From: Luscinia megarhynchos
Taxonomy: Eukaryota > Chordata > Aves > Passeriformes > Turdidae
Length of the DNA: 64,000 nucleotides
NCBI GenBank assembly: GCA_034336665.1
Contig: CM067564.1
Coordinates: 48,655,451 to 48,719,450 of the forward strand
Reading direction: 5' to 3'
The notes beneath the pieces were generated by a model. It had not been told where the DNA came from, searched no databases, and saw only the letters and a list, made by a program, of their open reading frames with translations. Made by a program: the position numbers and the translations under genes. Every line of letters starts with the position of its first letter. The stretch's first letter is position 1. Shown piece by piece: positions 59,701-64,000 of this stretch.

Positions 59701-62700
59701 AATTAGAGGAATTTGTATTAATCCTAAAGAAATTTTCCTCAGGCTGGAAGATCTGCAAGGAAGCTCTCTGCCACTGGCTTTCAAACCAGCTGAAAAGAGC
59801 AGCTCTAAATAGCTGAATTTTTTTCTTCTCTTGTTCTGCTAAAATGCTGAAGAGGTACCAATGCAGCTGTGTAATGAGAGGCAGAAGACAGAAAGTGCCT
59901 CTCCCCTCCTGCTGCAAGAAGAGGTCTGCACACAAGGTGCTTTAACAATACTGAGAGAGGAAAACAAGGAGACCTTCCAAAAGGTCCTTTCTTTGTCAGA
60001 TGTAGCAAAACTCAGATGTTGACTTTCACTGTAACAAACTACTTAGCAGCTAATTTTTAATACAAGCAGTAGAAAAGACAGAATGACACAGGATGAAGAG
60101 CAGCACACTAAATAGCACTCATCTTCCCTAAATCCTGGTCTGTGATCCACCCGCTCTAACACCACTGTTCCAGTCTGGGACTAACAGCAGATAATGCACA
60201 CTGTGCATCCTACATCACTTGTCTTACCTAAATCCCTACATATTTCTTAACAACTTTGTATTTCCCATAGTCATTTTGCTCAGGAGCCTGCTATTATCTA
60301 AATCCCAAGACAGGGCTAGGGGGTGTGGAAGGACATCCTGATAGCAAGGAGAAGACCCAGTGTTTTGGACACCTCTCATTCAAAAGGCCCTAAGTGACTA
60401 CAGTGCTTTTGCCCTGTAGAACAACAGCATGTTGTGCACACTCTGCTGTCTTCTCATCTATGTCAGCCTTTTGAAAAGAATAAATCATGACTGGCAAAGG
60501 CATACAACTGAATATACACATAATTTTCACCAAAACACTACACAGGTAATTATAACAGTGCAGTAATGTGATTTTCAGGAGATGATAATTGAAATTATGC
60601 CTCTTAGGAAAGGCACTCAGCAGCACAGTTTGCAACTAGATTAATCCTCAAAGGTAACAAGCAATTTATACATGGGTCAACAGTGATTCATATGCAATTC
60701 TGGAATGACACATTTTATAAAGAGATTTTAAGAGCAGAAAAGCAAATAAGATCAGTTTATACTCCCTGCAGCTACAGTGCACCATCAGTGTGCTGCAGAC
60801 CTAACAGGGTGGGCTACTAAATTAAAAATCGGGGCAAGTTTGTCTGAATCAAATTTTACTACACTGAAACATGGGATGCCATATGAAAAATGAGCCTTGA
60901 TTTGAAATCAGAAGTCCAAAGTGAGGGGAGAGTTTCTTCAGGGCTTCACTGAAGCAAATGTTAAGAACTATCAAACAGTGGCACCCAGTGGTAAAGGACT
61001 TCCTGCAAATAGGAACACGATAGAAATCCTTGGGAGGGAGAAGGGGGAAGACTGACCCAAATCCATGTTTATATACAAATATGCTGAACTGAAAGAGCAA
61101 ACATAATAAATCCCCCACAATTTTAGCAGCATTTACTTCTAAGTCATTCTATTTCTGCAAACATCAGCATCAGAGAATAGTGATTCTTCAAATACAAAAG
61201 GTTTAACTTTAAACAGGTGTTTCTGAGGGAGAGGGGGAAATCCAGAGCAGCCAGCAGCCCCTTATCAACTGGGAGACTGCAAATGTTTCAAACATCTGAC
61301 TTGAGATACCTAAAAAAATAGACTGGTGAACCCTGAACACTCTTAAAATCTAGTTCACAGGACTTTAGCAGGATTCCTACAGGGAAAAGAGAAACATGTT
61401 GATAGTGGTTGTTTTTCCACTTGTTCTGTATACAGAAAAAGATTAGAGACTAATGTGTGTCCCAATGAGGCCAAACAATGTTCAGGACCCAAGGGTGTAG
61501 GTCATTCTCCTTCCTAGAATAGGAATCTTCTTCTGGATGATGTGATGATAGTGAGGATAATGATGATGGAGGGCCCTAGCAAATATCCAACCAGGCAGAA
61601 ATTGATATCAGATATAAGCCAAAAAGGTTAAAATTACCTTTGATATATGTGAAAAAAATTGGAGCAAGAGAAGATGCAGGTTACTTAGCAACCCTGTAAA
61701 CATGACAAACAACAGCAAACTGCACAGCACACAAAGTTTTCTTTGTTAAAAGTAAATTAGGAGGTTACAAAGCAAATGGAAGAGGAGCATCTGCAAATGG
61801 GAGAATGTGCCCTACTGACACTGTTCTAACAGCTCTGCTCATTTGATTTTTAAGAAGTGAAGATTAATACCAGCCTAATAATCCTATAAGCAACAAGTCT
61901 GACAATGCTTTGAGAAATTCTGATGGCTGGGTATTGAGGCTAGAAAACAAATTCCTTAAAAAAGGAGCACACTTTTAAAGTGAGGGGAATAAAGCCACTG
62001 ATTCAGTAAAAGATTTGTGTTCAGCTGCATGGAGAGACCAAATTACAGGATCATAATTATCCCTTCTAGTTCTACAAATTTAAAATCTATGAGTGCAATT
62101 AATAAGTGTTTGCAAGGGGGTCAGAAGATTAAAATCTCTGCATTAATCAGGTAGTTATGCATTCAGTAGCTACAGCATCGAAAATGAGACCAAGCAAGCA
62201 AAGTTATTTCTCATGCTGCCTCAGTTACTTCGGTGCTGTAAATCCCCAAGTCTTGCCAAAGGAGCACAGCGGGGGTGCTGAACCAAATTTTGCTCCGTGC
62301 CACGTGCTGTTCCTTTAGGGCACAGCAGCATCCTGCCCGGAGTCAGGGCACAGCACGATCTGCTGAGCTGCCACAGCTCCCTCCCCTCTGGGGATTTCTG
62401 AATGACAACTTAAAAGGAATTCTAACCACCCATAAAAGAAGGCCATTTGCAACAAGTTTAAATACATTGACATAATGAAAACCACACAATCCACTGCAGC
62501 TTGGCAGCTTCCTAAACAGACTCATAGGTAGTTATGTAAAAGTTAAGTACTTCTTCAGACCGGGCAGAGATGTATCAATTACCTGCCAACTCAACAACTC
62601 AAGTTCTTTTCATTTTCTAGGAAAAAATCCTTTTCCTAAGAGGCAAAAAAAAAATCAGCACTAGCAAAGATTGCTTTTTTTCCTTCTCTTTGGTGACAAA

Positions 62701-64000
62701 TGGTTCAGAGCAAGAATCCAGCCTCAGCCTCTGTTTAGATTTCTTAACACAGGGTGATTTCCTAGAAACAGACAAAAGGAAACAAAAAGAAATAATTTCC
62801 TTAAACCTACTGCTACTCCAAACTAACACACTCCCCAGCTTAATCACAGGAAAGAAATAAAACCTTCACCTCAAGGAGTTAGTCTTGGCTCAGGCAACTA
62901 CATCCACATTCCAGCCTGCACTGTGTCCACAAAGAGACACCCTTCCTTGCCCAGACCTGTTTTAATCCACTCGCAAGTGGCACAGACAAATTTCAGTATG
63001 AGGCTCTGCACTGCAACTCCGTGGAAAAACAAACCACTACAAAGGAAGGAAAACAAGACCTGAAGGAAAAAAACAAAAATGAGGACACCAGTAAAACTGA
63101 TGACCAATCTTCCAAAAGTGAGGTAGAGTAAGAAATTTTTTTTAAAAGGCTGTTCCACACCCTACTCGTGACCTTAACCAAAAGCACGATGCTCTAATGG
63201 TTTAAAAGGACTGAGTGGGTGTAAGAATGTATGGCAGCCAGTACAAGCCTCCTGGAAGCTACAAGTGGGCTTAGGATGGTCAAGCCTGATACACATGACT
63301 ATTAAAATGCAATAGTGATCAACAGGCATCCTGCAAAGAACACAGCATGCCACAGGGCATGTAAAGGAAAATCATCTGCTCACTATTGGTTGGGAAGAAC
63401 AAGAGGTCTGAAAACTAGGAATTTACAGGAATAAAAATGGAGAAAAATGTTGACAGTCACATCTGTCAAAGCTGTTGACTTTTCACTGGTGCTCTTGATG
63501 AGCAGCTACAATCAGCAGCTTCTCCCGCAAGCTCATAAATCAGGAAGCTGTGGCACCAGGGCAGGGCTGAGTATCAGCCAGAAGGCTGCACATGAAAGGG
63601 CAGCAGAGCTGCTCGCTGCTCAGGCGGAAGGGCGTTGTTCTCTAAAGAACCAAGCCTCCGTCTGAACAGGATTGAGGTGTTACTCACACAACTGAGTTGC
63701 CTTTGGCTTCTCAGTGTCCCTGGAATGAAGAACCCAGAATGCCAATATCTAAAACAAAAGCAGTCACACAAGCTTAGCACAAACTCAAGGGAGATTTTAG
63801 CATATAATCTGGCAGAACAATTTGTTGCATATGGTGATATGGGATAATTTCTAGGATGTTTTCTGTCAACTTTTTCTCATTTCTGTCTTTTTAGAAAGTC
63901 TTGAAAATGTTCAGGAAGGGAAAAACAGACCACCACTCCCTAATTCCTCCAGAAACAAACTGTTTAACAAATTCCAAGTAGTTAGCAAAGAAGAGTAAGA
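53740..64000 (-). other. FAM107B: Upstream FAM107B intron, running off the window
   Basis: The acceptor at 53740 requires an upstream exon. I found no convincing donor-bearing coding exon and no CpG-rich promoter in this 10 kb. It is AT-rich noncoding sequence with an imperfect GAT repeat near 61535. A noncoding 5' exon could be hidden here and would not be detectable from sequence alone. Confidence 0.75.
61535..61571. repeat. Imperfect GAT/ATG simple repeat
   Basis: GATGATGTGATGATAGTGAGGATAATGATGATGG-like repetition over about 37 bases in the upstream FAM107B intron. Confidence 0.6.

Noticed and set aside
62230..62400. Slightly G+C-richer stretch that might be an alternative FAM107B promoter
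   Set aside because: Few CpGs, no consistent donor site, no conserved exon-like sequence recognised.
1..64000. CRISPR arrays, operons, tRNA or rRNA genes, prophage or other microbial systems
   Set aside because: No direct-repeat/spacer pattern, no cloverleaf with tRNA A/B boxes recognised, and the window is clearly vertebrate nuclear DNA.

Overview
This is eukaryotic, vertebrate and almost certainly avian nuclear DNA. The evidence is one spliced protein gene with very long introns, several CR1 LINE fragments with the bird-type 3' terminus (ATTCTATGATTCTGTG), an endogenous-retrovirus solo LTR, AT-rich noncoding sequence and one short CpG-dense patch. There are no bacterial-style operons, CRISPR arrays or ribosome-binding-site genes. 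The many short open frames are chance frames in noncoding DNA.

The only protein gene I can support is FAM107B, on the minus strand. Its three coding exons (53683-53556, 49531-49378, 47436-47320) splice in frame to a 132-residue protein. A roughly 3 kb 3' UTR follows and ends near 44333, with a canonical AATAAA and a GU-rich downstream element. The first coding exon stays open upstream of the usual ATG to its acceptor at 53739, so it could also serve a longer N-terminal isoform. From 53740 to the right edge I see only intron; the 5' exons and promoter lie outside the window or could not be recognised.

Positions 1 to about 44330 lie beyond the 3' end of FAM107B and contain no recognisable gene. 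In mammals the next gene on this side is FRMD4A, in the same orientation, so this is probably the FAM107B-FRMD4A intergenic region (inferred, not seen). It contains CR1 fragments (971-1060, 14081-14184, about 33005-33055, 37219-37710, 39361-40495), a retroviral solo LTR of 607 bp with a perfect 6-bp target duplication inside the last CR1 copy, a probable older LTR near 1.6-2.0 kb with a diverged relative near 8.7 kb, a small CpG island (39060-39335) with an RFX X-box-like palindrome 0.5 kb away, and a few enhancer-like AT-rich/homeodomain-motif stretches.

I found no convincing undescribed biological system. The most informative points are the nested LTR-in-CR1 structure, the orphan CpG island, and the open 5' extension and 3' UTR elements of FAM107B.
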